Under the pieces are notes generated by a model. It was given only the letters and a program-made list of their open reading frames with translations. It was not told where the DNA came from and ran no database searches. Position numbers and translations under genes: made by a program. From contig JABSRN010000172.1 in NCBI GenBank assembly GCA_013214025.1, positions 1 to 51,718 on the forward strand: 51,718 nt of DNA, read 5' to 3'. Each line of letters starts with the position of its first letter. The stretch's first letter is position 1. This document shows positions 25,542 to 34,117 of the stretch, in pieces. Source of the DNA: Polyangiaceae bacterium. Its GTDB lineage: Bacteria; Myxococcota_A; Polyangia; Polyangiales; Polyangiaceae.

Positions 25542-26393
25542 ATGAGCGCAGAAAAACAGACCATTTTGATCACAGGCTGCTCGTCCGGTATCGGCTTTCA
25601 GATCGCTACTATCGCGGCTGAACACGGTCACACGATCGTAGCGACGGCCCCGACCGAGGCTCTGCTGGCGGATGTGCCCGAAACTGCTGCGATGAAGCTC
25701 GTGTTGGACGTGACCGACGCCGCCAGCATCGCCGCCGCAGTCAAAGCGGCGGAGGAGCAGCTGGGTTCGCTCACTTCCTTGGTCAACAACGCTGGCTATT
25801 GCCAGACGGGCCCGGTGGAGCTCATCGATGATGCCCGCTTGCGGAAGCAGTTTGATGTCAACGTGTTCGGCGCGATGGCAGTTGCCCGGGCAGTGATCCC
25901 GAGCCTTCGACGTGGCGGTGGGGGTCGTATCGTGAACTTGTCCAGTATGTTTGGTCAAGTCACCGTGCCGTACCACGGCGTCTACTGTGCCTCGAAGTAC
26001 GCCATCGAGGCTCTCTCGGATGCGTTGCGCATGGAGCTCAAAGAGTTCGGTATCGACGTCGTGTTGATCGAGCCCGGCTGGATCAAGACGCCGTTCTTGA
26101 AGACTGCCAACAGTTTGATTCCCGACGAGTGGCAGCAAGAAGGGGTGTACGCGACCAAGTTCAAACGCTTCCTCGAGCGCTCGGTCGAAATGGACGAAAA
26201 GGGTGGCAAGGTCGCTGACGCGCTAATGGGCACGCCGGAGCAGGTGGCAGGAATCGTCGTGCGCGCCTTAGAAGCCAAGCGACCGAGCGAGCGTTACCCC
26301 GTGACGGCGATGGCCAAGCTGCTTCCGCTGATGCAGAAGATGATGCCGACCGGTCTCTGGGATACCATGCAAAATAAGAGCCTCGGCGCCTAG
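25542..26393 (+). CDS. Short-chain dehydrogenase/reductase
   Basis: From ATG 25542 the protein has 283 residues. It has a classical SDR layout: cofactor motif TGCSSGIG near residues 12-19, LDVTD, NNAG, the catalytic Ser in IVNLSSMFG and Y-x3-K in GVYCASKYAIEAL, then EPGWIKTPF. The C-terminal half has a substrate-lid region (ANSLIPDEWQQ). It probably interconverts an alcohol and a carbonyl using NAD(P)H. It is divergent from the tetR operon over a shared operator, so it may supply the alcohol dehydrogenase step between the P450 and the ALDH. An open extension upstream of 25542 overlaps the operator and lacks SDR sequence. Confidence 0.9.
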   Translation: MSAEKQTILITGCSSGIGFQIATIAAEHGHTIVATAPTEALLADVPETAAMKLVLDVTDAASIAAAVKAAEEQLGSLTSLVNNAGYCQTGPVELIDDARLRKQFDVNVFGAMAVARAVIPSLRRGGGGRIVNLSSMFGQVTVPYHGVYCASKYAIEALSDALRMELKEFGIDVVLIEPGWIKTPFLKTANSLIPDEWQQEGVYATKFKRFLERSVEMDEKGGKVADALMGTPEQVAGIVVRALEAKRPSERYPVTAMAKLLPLMQKMMPTGLWDTMQNKSLGA

Positions 26394-26457
26394 GACCCAT
26401 GCATTCTTAATCTGTCGGCTGTTTGGAGGGCGCCTCGGTCGAGCGCGCGCTCTTCAG

Positions 26458-27492
26458 TCAGCTTGATTGAAGAGCTTCCGAGTGCAAACCGCACTCGCGC
26501 TGGGTCGCTAGTTCCCACCACCAGCGGGCCGCGCGTTCGTGTTCGCCAGGGCGGCTCGCTCGCGTGCAGGGCTCGCAGCCGATGGAGATGAAGCCTTGGT
26601 CGTGCAGTTCGTTGTAGGGCACGTCATTGTCTCGGATGTATTCCCAAACCTCCTGGCTCGTCCAGTTCGCTAGCGGATTGCACTTGATGAGTTGCCCGGC
26701 TTGGTTGTGGTGACTCTCGTCGAGGCCAATGACGTCGATATCTCCACGGGTCGCGGGGCTCTGGTCCTTGCGTTGCCCGGTGACCCAGGCTCGCTGTGGG
26801 GCGAGGGCTCGCTTGAGCGGCTCGAGCTTTCGCACGCCGCAGCACTCGGGATGCCCGTCTTCATAAAAGCTGAATAAGCCCTTCTTGCGAACGAAGGCCT
26901 GGAGGGGCTCGGTCAGCGGGGCCATCATTCTGATGTCAATTCCGTAGTGTTCCCGCACGCGGTCGATGAATCGATAAGTTTCAGGATGCAGTCGACCGGT
27001 ATCGAGACAAAATACGCTGAACGGCAAGCCGCTCTTTGCCGCCATATCGATCAGCACAACATCTTCAGCCCCGCTGAAGGCGATGGCGCAGTCGGTACCA
27101 TATCGCCTTAGCGCCCATTCGATGATCTTGTTGGGAGATTTGGGCTGGTACTCATCCGCCAAGTCGCTCAGCTGTTCGGGGCTCAACTTGCCGGCATCGA
27201 TGGGGCGCTTGCCCACCGCACGGCTTTCCGGAAACTCGGCCTTGATGAATCGGATGACACTCTTGAAAACGGTCTCGGCCCCGTCTCTTTCGACGATAAA
27301 AAGCGGAGCAATACTGACATCGAGACGCTCCGACAGCTTCATTCCGGCGGAATCCGGCTCGCCTTCGACGGCGAAAACGACGTTGTCTACTTTGTCCCAG
27401 AGGCCTCGCTGCTTGAGCATCTCCTCGGCTTGAACGCATTTTTTGCAGGGCTCTCCGCTTGCGAGCTGCTTTTTCACCATCGTAATAGTCAT
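26458..27492 (-). CDS. cysH: APS/PAPS reductase (CysH) with N-terminal thioredoxin-like domain
   Basis: From ATG 27492 (GAGGA ribosome site upstream) the protein has 344 residues. Residues 1-90 form a thioredoxin/glutaredoxin-like domain with C16-KKC19 and a probable cis-Pro (SIAPLFIV). Residues 115-344 are the reductase: AIAFSGAEDVVLIDMA (PP-loop type), FCLDTGRLHPETY, the Fe4S4 ligand pairs C217-C218 and C306-EPC309, and catalytic C334 in RECGLH. The two Cys pairs indicate an APS-type (assimilatory) enzyme that reduces APS to sulfite, needing a thiol donor. The fused domain probably feeds electrons in cis. No other sulfate genes adjoin it. The upstream open frame to 27588 overlaps the next gene and is not used. 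Confidence 0.9.
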   Translation of the reverse strand: MTITMVKKQLASGEPCKKCVQAEEMLKQRGLWDKVDNVVFAVEGEPDSAGMKLSERLDVSIAPLFIVERDGAETVFKSVIRFIKAEFPESRAVGKRPIDAGKLSPEQLSDLADEYQPKSPNKIIEWALRRYGTDCAIAFSGAEDVVLIDMAAKSGLPFSVFCLDTGRLHPETYRFIDRVREHYGIDIRMMAPLTEPLQAFVRKKGLFSFYEDGHPECCGVRKLEPLKRALAPQRAWVTGQRKDQSPATRGDIDVIGLDESHHNQAGQLIKCNPLANWTSQEVWEYIRDNDVPYNELHDQGFISIGCEPCTRASRPGEHERAARWWWELATQRECGLHSEALQSS

Positions 27493-27556
27493 TGGGGAAT
27501 CCTCGTAGCGCCCGAGCTGGCGACTGAGCGCGGGATAACAAAGCTTTTCGCTGCCG

Positions 27557-29035
27557 TCATGATTCCGGAACACCGATGGTTGGTTCACCGGATGTTCCGA
27601 GCCCCTGCTGGTGCTTCACGACCTGCGCTTCCAGAGGCGAATGGGCGTTCGCATAACTCACATTCCGGCCCAGGGCGACCACTCGGTCGTGCAATTCGGG
27701 TAGGAGCTCGTCGTATATCCAGATGTTAACCAGGGAGCTGGGGAAGGGGATCACGGCGCTCAATGTGTCCGTCGGAGTGTGAATCAACAGTGTGGATTTC
27801 CAAGCCGTGGCGACTACTTCCACCTTGACGATACGCGCCAAGGCGACGGCTCGCGTCGATATGGTCCGTCCCAGAAAGCTTCTGCCATGGCTGATGGTTC
27901 GGGCTCCCAGTTTGAACTGACGTCGCCCGAACAGGGGATAGGCCGCCAGAAGTAGCAACAAAGCGCTGGAGATGAGGGCGAATAGGCCCATGCTCAGCTC
28001 CTCGGTGGCAGCCCAGTTGCCCTGGCGGGCGTGCTCGGTGCCTAGGCTTAGCAATGCCTGCAGAGTGTGGAGAGTGGCGAGTAATACGGGGAAGGCCACT
28101 AGGCAGGTGGCGAAGCACAGTCCCAGGCTGCCCTCGGATTGCTGCCAGATTAGTTCCACCGCCAGTTCCTCCTCCGAGCGGTCACCGGGCGAGCTTCGCG
28201 GCTTACTGAGCGGAAGTTGGGCGGCCTCCCACTCAAGTCTGTCCCATACGAACAGGAACCCTGCGCTGCAAAATGGGCAGTTGAGATAACCCTTACCACG
28301 CACCTCTGGGCTTAACTCCAGTGGGGCTCCACAGGACGGACAGGGTTTCTCGTCGGGCACGGTCGCGCTGCCGTCGGCTTTCGAATGCGTGAGTGAGTAA
28401 TTAATGAAGCGCTCCAGCCAGCGTGCTTCCCGTGGCCCCCCGCATCGCAAGGACAGTTCCGTTGCTGTGCCGTTCTTCGCGGACACCGGGCGCAGCCGCA
28501 CGGATGAATTGACTCGGTGGGCGCGAGAGTCAGTCTGGACGGTGTACTCGTTTTTTCCGAATTGTCGTTCTTCCAGCTGATGGTATAGCAGTGCACGTTT
28601 CGGGCTCAGCTCGAGGTGCTGTTCCGAGCGATATCGACGGAACAGCAATATGGCGAGCAGCGCGCCGATCGTGAGCGCCGCGCCGGCGGCTAACCAGAGG
28701 GCTGCACCGTTGAAGCGCAATTCGGCCTCCGTGAGTAGCCGTAGACTGATCACGGCGCAGGCTGCGTAGCCGCCAAAAAGTGTCCATCGGTTGAGGAAGC
28801 TGCCAGCTGGGATCGTGAAATGGTACCGACCGAGCCGCTGCTTGATCAGGATGTGCGCCTTGGGCCCTTCGATGGTCTGAACGACTTCTTCGGTGCCGAA
28901 GGCGGCTCCGCAGTAGGCACAGCGCAACCAGCCTCGCCGGGCGATTGGCGGCGATACCCGGTTGTCCGCCCCGCAGGTGGGACAGCGACTTCGCTGATCC
29001 TCCCCGAGGGGGTGCACGTTGGCTTCGTCAGGCAC
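27557..29035 (-). CDS. Membrane protein with two zinc ribbons
   Basis: The 492-residue protein has two CxxC...CxxC zinc ribbons, one at residues 18-46 (CPTCGADN...CAYCGAAFG) and one near 230-255 (CPSCGAPLELSPEVRGKGYLNCPFC). Hydrophobic helix pairs follow each: about 85-125 and about 303-365. The final part, from about 370, is soluble and beta-rich (KLGARTISHGRSFLGRTISTRAVALARIVKVEV), like a PH-type domain. The duplicated ribbon-plus-helix layout suggests an internal duplication. I know no function for it. It ends 64 bases upstream of the cysH start and is on the same strand; the two may be cotranscribed. Confidence 0.7.
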   Translation of the reverse strand: MPDEANVHPLGEDQRSRCPTCGADNRVSPPIARRGWLRCAYCGAAFGTEEVVQTIEGPKAHILIKQRLGRYHFTIPAGSFLNRWTLFGGYAACAVISLRLLTEAELRFNGAALWLAAGAALTIGALLAILLFRRYRSEQHLELSPKRALLYHQLEERQFGKNEYTVQTDSRAHRVNSSVRLRPVSAKNGTATELSLRCGGPREARWLERFINYSLTHSKADGSATVPDEKPCPSCGAPLELSPEVRGKGYLNCPFCSAGFLFVWDRLEWEAAQLPLSKPRSSPGDRSEEELAVELIWQQSEGSLGLCFATCLVAFPVLLATLHTLQALLSLGTEHARQGNWAATEELSMGLFALISSALLLLLAAYPLFGRRQFKLGARTISHGRSFLGRTISTRAVALARIVKVEVVATAWKSTLLIHTPTDTLSAVIPFPSSLVNIWIYDELLPELHDRVVALGRNVSYANAHSPLEAQVVKHQQGLGTSGEPTIGVPES

Positions 29036-29286
29036 AGGATCTGGTTATGGGGGGGAGAGCCCGAATGGGCAACCCGGCGCTGATTTGGTAATCGTTGGAA
29101 GTACGGACCGCACGGCATATTCGGTCGGCCTCGGTAGGCGCCCGTTCGTTTGGGGGGAGGCCGTGCACCGGGGCGAACGGCCATTTTGTCGGAGTTATTT
29201 GGGTGAAATCGCCCGCAATGTCTGGGGGCGGCGACTGGCTGTAAATTTTCTAGTGCTTCTGCGACCCGGGGCACTAGGGTCCGGCC

Positions 29287-30117
29287 ATGACCGACGCACG
29301 CCGACGATTGAACGGATCCATTGGACTTCTGGCCGGGGCGTTGCTCGTGGCTCCTCTCAGTGGTTGCGCCTCTTCCGCCCGGGATGCAGAAGTGGCCCAA
29401 GGTGTTGCCTACGAGTCCGGCGTCTCGGAGTACGACGACTTGTTCGAAGACTTTGCGAAGGCGCAGTCTGTGAGCTCTGAGGTGTCCCGACGGTTGAAGT
29501 CTACGCAGAAGAATCTCGCGGATGAGCTGGGCCTGGAGAAGGGTGCCGATGTCGACGAGATCATCGCGATGGTGGATGGCAAGGCCTCCGAGCTGCGTTC
29601 ACGTGGCGTGATGCTGTACGCCGAAGACGCCGGCCGCCGGACGACGCTGTCTACTTCGGGGGACGCCAGCAAGGCGGATCAAAAATTCGCGGCCTCCGTG
29701 GAAGAGGCGCTGTCAGGCCTCGCTGAGCTATCCGCCGAGATCGAGAGAGCGAAGCACTCGACCAAGAAGTTTTCGTCCCGTCAGAAGGCGCTCCAGGGGG
29801 GACTCGGTGCGGCGTTCCGTACCAGTGGTGCTGTGGCGCGTCACAAGGCGAAACGAAACCTGGAGGCGGTGGCTTTGCTGACGGCTGAACTCAAGGTGTC
29901 GTTGTCCGAGGGCTTGGACAAGCTCGAGCGATTCGCCGAGGGCTTGCAGGTAGCGATTCAGGCGGAGAGTAGCATGCAGGCGGAACCCGCTGCCGTGGCG
30001 GAGCAGCCCTACGAGGTGGAGCAGCCTGCCGAGGAGCCGCCGGCGCAGACTGGCGGAAACGGAAACTCCGGCGGCAGGTGGGTAGCTCCAGCGGACGTCA
30101 CCCTAGATTCGGACTGA
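29287..30117 (+). CDS. Helical lipoprotein
   Basis: The 276-residue protein has a lipoprotein signal ending APLSGC (C27). Most of the mature part is charged, Ala/Leu/Glu-rich and helical (for example FEDFAKAQSVSSEVSRRLKS and AELSAEIERAKHSTKKFSSR), suggesting coiled coils. The last 50 residues are Glu/Pro/Gly-rich and disordered. The function is unknown. It faces the zinc-ribbon membrane protein gene across about 250 bases that must carry both promoters; I cannot place boxes in them. The next plus-strand gene begins 82 bases later and also encodes a lipoprotein. Confidence 0.75.
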   Translation: MTDARRRLNGSIGLLAGALLVAPLSGCASSARDAEVAQGVAYESGVSEYDDLFEDFAKAQSVSSEVSRRLKSTQKNLADELGLEKGADVDEIIAMVDGKASELRSRGVMLYAEDAGRRTTLSTSGDASKADQKFAASVEEALSGLAELSAEIERAKHSTKKFSSRQKALQGGLGAAFRTSGAVARHKAKRNLEAVALLTAELKVSLSEGLDKLERFAEGLQVAIQAESSMQAEPAAVAEQPYEVEQPAEEPPAQTGGNGNSGGRWVAPADVTLDSD

Positions 30118-30199
30118 CGGTTGACATGTGGTCAGCGCCCCAGCAGCCGGGTGACGATTGCGCGAAGGCATCCGAGAATGATCTGGCCTAGGAGCGACC

Positions 30200-30841
30200 G
30201 TGCTTGAGCTCCACAGCTTGTGGTCGCGGAGCCGAGGGGCGCTGGCGCTGGCTCTGGCTCTAGGCAGTGTCTGCTCGGGTTGTGCGTCAGTTCTGCCCCC
30301 ATCACCGCCGGCGACCCGGGGAGCGGCGCCCGGAACGTCCGCTGCCGGCGCTGATGGGCCCATACTGCCCGAAGGCCACTTTGATGGCGCGTTATTGGAC
30401 AGCACGCTATCGGATGGTGCGGAGATGTGGCGCGCCGCGGCCGCTGACGATCCGATCGACCTCGGACGTCTAGCAGACCGCGAAGGGGCCACCCGGCTGA
30501 TCGCATGCGTGCAGGCGGGTGGCGGCAAGGGCCGAGTGGCATTGAGGGCGCTGCCGCACACAGCTGACGTCCGCTCCGCCGTGGGCGAACTTTGTAGTCT
30601 GTTGGAGCACGCGGCGGGGCGGGATCAGCTGCTGGTGCTGGCGTCGCTACACCAAGTCTTGTCCGGAGGGATCGATGGGATCGATTCTGATACGGCCGCG
30701 TTATGCCGCGGCGTCCTAGCCCGAGTGAAGCCAGGATTGCCGGTGCCTGCGGACCGGGATCGCGTCGCCAGTGCCCTCGATTCGCTTTCCCCTCGGTCGG
30801 CTGTGACTGAAGCTGCGTCTGTAGCCCGCCCTCGGGAGTGA
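30200..30841 (+). CDS. Lipoprotein of unknown function
   Basis: The protein has 213 residues and begins at GTG 30200, which is the start that includes the whole signal peptide. The lipobox is SVCSGC (C28). The linker is Pro/Ala/Gly-rich to about residue 50. The mature domain is helical, with LADREGATRLIACVQAGGGKGRVALRALPH and SAVGELCSLLEHAAGRDQLLVLASLHQVL, similar in feel to HEAT-type repeats. The stop lies 39 bases before the PilT-like gene, suggesting one transcript. An envelope role linked to pili is possible but only inferred from position. Confidence 0.65.
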   Translation: MLELHSLWSRSRGALALALALGSVCSGCASVLPPSPPATRGAAPGTSAAGADGPILPEGHFDGALLDSTLSDGAEMWRAAAADDPIDLGRLADREGATRLIACVQAGGGKGRVALRALPHTADVRSAVGELCSLLEHAAGRDQLLVLASLHQVLSGGIDGIDSDTAALCRGVLARVKPGLPVPADRDRVASALDSLSPRSAVTEAASVARPRE

Positions 30842-30880
30842 CACGCTCCGCCGCGCTGGCGGGCATGTTATCGTGGCTTC

Positions 30881-31963
30881 GTGGAACATCAGGGACCGGC
30901 GGCCGCTGCCTCAAATCCGTACTCTTCCGAAGCGTACTTCCAGCAGCTATTACAGAAGGCCATCGCCGCCGGTGCGCGCGATATCCATTTAAAAGTCGGA
31001 CAGCCTCCGGGCGCGCGAGTCCGTGGTGAGATGCTTTATTTTCGGGTCGACACCATCCGTCCTGATCATACGGAGGCCATATCCCGGCATGTGATTCATG
31101 ACTCCGCGACCTTGGCGGATTTGGTCGCCCTAAGGGAGCACGACACGTCCTACGACGTAGACGGCTTGGGTCGCTTTCGGGTGAACGTGTATCGCCAGCG
31201 GGGCAGTCTCGCGATTGTCATGCGGCACATCCCTCACGAGGTGCCGACGCTAGAGCAGCTGGGCGCGCCAAAAGCGTGCATCGATCTAGCGAAGAAAGAG
31301 CGCGGGCTCGTTCTTTGTGTAGGGGCCGCCGGCAATGGCAAGAGCAGCACCCTGGCGGCCATGGTCGCTTACATGAACGCGAATCTGCCCCGACACATTG
31401 TCACCATCGAGGATCCTATCGAATTCTCTCACATCGACGATAAGTCCAGCATTAGCCAGCGAGAGATTGGTATCGACACGGTCAGTTTTGCTTCGGCCCT
31501 TCGGGCGTCCTTGCGTCAAGATCCCGACGTCATCCAGGTCGGCGAGATCCGCGATGGAGAGACCATGGAGACGGCGCTCAAGGCTGCCGAGACGGGCCAC
31601 TTGGTGTTGTCGACGCTTCATACATCTGACGTGCGCCGAACGATGAATCGCATCATCTCCCTATCCGAGGGGGATGCTGATGAACTTCGAGGGCGCTTGG
31701 GAGACGCGCTTCAGGGCATCATCGCCCAGCGCCTGCTCCAGCGTGCCGACGGCAATGGCATGGTGCTCGCCGCGGAAGTGATGGTGGCCAGCGGCTCGAT
31801 ACGGGAAACCATCAAACGGCCCCAGGGCAACCCTCCGATGAAGGAGCTGCTCGAGCAGGGCGTGCACCCCTACGGTATGCAAACCTTCGAGATGGACGTG
31901 AAACGCTTGGTCCGCGAAGGGGTGGTCACCAAAGAGGTCGCCCGCGCCTCGCTAGGGAGTTGA
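30881..31963 (+). CDS. PilT/PilU-type pilus retraction ATPase
   Basis: The 360-residue protein matches the PilT family in length and motif order. The N-terminal PAS-like domain has DIHLKVGQPPGARVRGEM. The Walker A is GAAGNGKSST (148-157), the Asp box VTIEDPIEF, the Walker B DVIQVGEIRD (216-225) and the His box TGHLVLSTLHTSD (238-250). Walker A has Asn where PilT typically has Ser (GPTGSGKST), a change also found in some PilT/PilU paralogues. These hexameric cytosolic ATPases retract type IV pili and drive twitching in myxobacteria. The start is GTG 30881. No pilB, pilC or pilin genes adjoin it, so it is probably an extra paralogue. Confidence 0.85.
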   Translation: MEHQGPAAAASNPYSSEAYFQQLLQKAIAAGARDIHLKVGQPPGARVRGEMLYFRVDTIRPDHTEAISRHVIHDSATLADLVALREHDTSYDVDGLGRFRVNVYRQRGSLAIVMRHIPHEVPTLEQLGAPKACIDLAKKERGLVLCVGAAGNGKSSTLAAMVAYMNANLPRHIVTIEDPIEFSHIDDKSSISQREIGIDTVSFASALRASLRQDPDVIQVGEIRDGETMETALKAAETGHLVLSTLHTSDVRRTMNRIISLSEGDADELRGRLGDALQGIIAQRLLQRADGNGMVLAAEVMVASGSIRETIKRPQGNPPMKELLEQGVHPYGMQTFEMDVKRLVREGVVTKEVARASLGS

Positions 31964-32205
31964 GAAGGGCTCCTGAAAGCCCCCAGCAGGAGCGTCGAAA
32001 GCCGGGGCACGACCCAGGCCACCAGAATTCGGCCCGGCTCTCCGGTATCGCGCGATTTGCTGCGTCTGCAGCCCCCAAAAAACGCCGAAGTCACGGGGTT
32101 TCCTGGTTTTTCTGGTTTTTCTTGGTTAGGCGTCCCCACGCGGGGTGCCACAGCTTCGGCCCGTCGCCTTTTGAGGAATGTCCCCGCCGTGTTAGATGCT
32201 CCCGC
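31964..32205 (+). promoter_or_regulatory. Leader region of bioB with pilT-end hairpin
   Basis: This 242-base gap holds a hairpin GCTCCTG (31969-31975) with CAGGAGC (31987-31993) right after the pilT-like stop; it has no T-run and could be a weak terminator. A tandem TGGTTTTTC pair lies at 32104-32121. The reading frame of bioB is open through the whole gap, but the translation is not BioB-like. No biotin-operator sequence was recognised. Confidence 0.4.
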
Positions 32206-33165
32206 ATGAACGCTGTTCGTCACGATTGGTCGGTAAAAGAAGCCCGAGCCCTTCACGATTTGCCTCTCTTTGAGCTGGTCGACAAGGCACGGGCACTGCA
32301 TCGGGAGCACCATCCGGAACAGGAAGTTCAGCTTTGCAGTCTGCTGAGCGTCAAGACCGGCGGCTGTCCCGAAAACTGTTCCTACTGCCCGCAGTCGTCT
32401 CACTACGACACCGCCGTCAAGGGCGAGCGCATGATGAAGGTCGACGAGGTGCTCGAGGCCGCGCGCACGGCCAAGGACCACGGAGCGACCCGCTTCTGCA
32501 TGGGGGCGGCCTGGCGCGAGGTGAAGGACGGCGAAGCTTTCGATCGCGTCATCGCGATGGTTCGTGGCGTCAAAGAACTCAAGATGGAAGCCTGCGTCAC
32601 CCTGGGCATGCTCAGTGGAGACCAAGCGCTGCGTCTGAAAGAGGCGGGTCTCGACGCCTACAACCACAACATCGATACCTCCGCCGGATATTACAAGTCG
32701 ATCATCACGACCCGCGAGCAATCGGCGCGCTTCAAGACTCTTCAGAACGTTCGTGATGCCGGGATAACCGTCTGTTGCGGCGGCATCATTGGCATGGGGG
32801 AGAGCATCGACGACCGCTGCGCAATGCTCGTGTCCTTGGCCACGTTAGAGCAACATCCAGAAAGCGTTCCTATCAACGCCTTGGTGCGCGTGCCGGGGAC
32901 ACCCATGGAGAACCTGCCGCCGATTGATTCCATGGAGTTTGTTCGCATGATTTCCCTGGCGCGGATTCTCATGCCCAACGCGAAAGTCCGACTGAGCGCG
33001 GGTCGTACTGAACTCAGTCGGGAGGCGCAGCTCTTGTGTCTCTACGCTGGCGCCAACAGCATCTTCTACGGCGATACCTTGTTGACGACACCGAATCCGG
33101 ATCTGTCTGAGGACCAGCGTCTGATCGAGTCCGCGGGACTGAAGGTTCAGGCACCAGGGCGCTAG
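32206..33165 (+). CDS. bioB: Biotin synthase
   Basis: BioB is a radical SAM enzyme that inserts sulfur into dethiobiotin. The 319-residue product has the SAM cluster motif C54-PENC58-SYC61 in KTGGCPENCSYCPQS, then CMGAAWREVKD, CVTLGML, YNHNIDTSAGYY and the Arg/Cys residues of the sacrificial Fe2S2 site (CVTLG, CCGGIIGMGE, RLSAGR). The length and order match the family. ATG 32206 was chosen because BioB sequence begins just after it; the open frame reaches back to 31960 without homology. No other bio genes are in the window, so biotin genes are dispersed. The stop codon lies inside a perfect palindrome. Confidence 0.95.
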   Translation: MNAVRHDWSVKEARALHDLPLFELVDKARALHREHHPEQEVQLCSLLSVKTGGCPENCSYCPQSSHYDTAVKGERMMKVDEVLEAARTAKDHGATRFCMGAAWREVKDGEAFDRVIAMVRGVKELKMEACVTLGMLSGDQALRLKEAGLDAYNHNIDTSAGYYKSIITTREQSARFKTLQNVRDAGITVCCGGIIGMGESIDDRCAMLVSLATLEQHPESVPINALVRVPGTPMENLPPIDSMEFVRMISLARILMPNAKVRLSAGRTELSREAQLLCLYAGANSIFYGDTLLTTPNPDLSEDQRLIESAGLKVQAPGR

Positions 33166-33181
33166 TCGAGACTAGCGCCCT
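33156..33181. terminator. 26-base perfect palindrome, likely bidirectional terminator
   Basis: AGGGCGCTAGTC at 33156-33167 is followed by GA and its exact complement arm GACTAGCGCCCT at 33170-33181. It would fold as an 11-pair stem with a 4-base loop. It overlaps the bioB stop and sits between convergent genes, which fits a shared transcription end. There is no U-run, so the class is uncertain. Confidence 0.55.
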
Positions 33182-33189
33182 CGAAGAAC

Positions 33190-34113
33190 TCAGCGTTTAC
33201 GCGCGGCGCGTCGAGAGCGCAGACGTAGCCACGCGAGTAGGCCCAGTCCGAGGCTCGCGGAGCCAACGGGTACGCCGCCGCCAGAGTCCGTGGAGCGTGG
33301 CGTCGCTGGCAGGGAGGCGACACTGCAGCCGCCCTCTTCCATTTTCTCTTGGCAGTAAGGCGAAAAGCCGTTGAATGGCACAAATTCGCTGCAGCTCTCA
33401 TTGGCGCCCGGCGGGTAAACGGCGCAAATTCCCGCTTGATCGTCCTCAGATATGGTGCGGAAGTTCGTGCCGCCGGGACTGTAGTTCTCGTACATGGTGG
33501 CGTCGCGAACTCGGGAGTGGGACAGACCGAGAAAGTGTCCGATCTCGTGAACGATGACGGACTGCAGATCGTTGATGACCCGGCCTTCGACCTGGAACTC
33601 CGTGTCCGCCGTGTTGATCTCGATGTCAGCATCGAGGATTTCGCCTGTTTCAGGGTCGAAGCTGATAGTGGTCAGAGCGAGCGTGATGCCGGGATCTTCG
33701 AACGGCCAGTCTTCGTCGATGTAAAGAAGCGTGTTGGCGTTGGGCTCAGGGGAGTTGACCCGGGCGCTCCCACAATAGAGTGGCGTGAGTTCGGGGATTA
33801 CCGACAGGCTCGGCGTGGCGCCTGCGCAGTCGGCGGACTCCCACTCGGCGAAGGCTTCGTCCACGTACACCAAACTTTGTTCGAAGGTGATGCCCTGGCT
33901 CAGCGAGCCGTCCTTGTGCACTCCCAGGGAGACGCAACCGTTCGCCCAGTACAGGGGCTCGCCACTGATGTTGCAACCTTCCGCTGTATACTCGCAGGTG
34001 TCCGTATCGCTGGCGATACAGGTGGTCGTGCGGCAATAGGCCGATGCGAAGCCGGGCTCGAAGAGGACCGCGGCAAAAACCGCCCAGCCGAGGTAGCGTC
34101 GCGAAGTCTGCAC
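33190..34113 (-). CDS. Secreted matrixin-like zinc metalloprotease
   Basis: Counting from GTG 34113, the protein has 307 residues with a signal peptide (RRYLGWAVFAAVLFEPGFASA). The zinc motif is VIVHEIGHFLGLSHS (H189, H193, H199), and a Met-turn candidate DATMYENY follows. Cys pairs in the N-terminal part suggest disulfides. The C terminus reads GGCSVASL, then a Ser/Gly linker, a hydrophobic segment (GSASLGLGLLAWLRL) and RSRRAARKR, resembling the MYXO-CTERM surface-anchoring tail. The start GTG lies 4 bases after the stop of the Tat-protein gene, which suggests coupled translation and supports it over an upstream ATG at 34197. It probably degrades extracellular protein. Confidence 0.8.
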   Translation of the reverse strand: MQTSRRYLGWAVFAAVLFEPGFASAYCRTTTCIASDTDTCEYTAEGCNISGEPLYWANGCVSLGVHKDGSLSQGITFEQSLVYVDEAFAEWESADCAGATPSLSVIPELTPLYCGSARVNSPEPNANTLLYIDEDWPFEDPGITLALTTISFDPETGEILDADIEINTADTEFQVEGRVINDLQSVIVHEIGHFLGLSHSRVRDATMYENYSPGGTNFRTISEDDQAGICAVYPPGANESCSEFVPFNGFSPYCQEKMEEGGCSVASLPATPRSTDSGGGVPVGSASLGLGLLAWLRLRSRRAARKR

Positions 34114-34117
34114 CGGT

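Noticed and set aside
31960-32205. Extension of bioB back to 31960
   Set aside because: The frame is open only by chance; the translation (Pro/Arg/Trp/Phe-rich) is not BioB-like and includes repeat-derived sequence.
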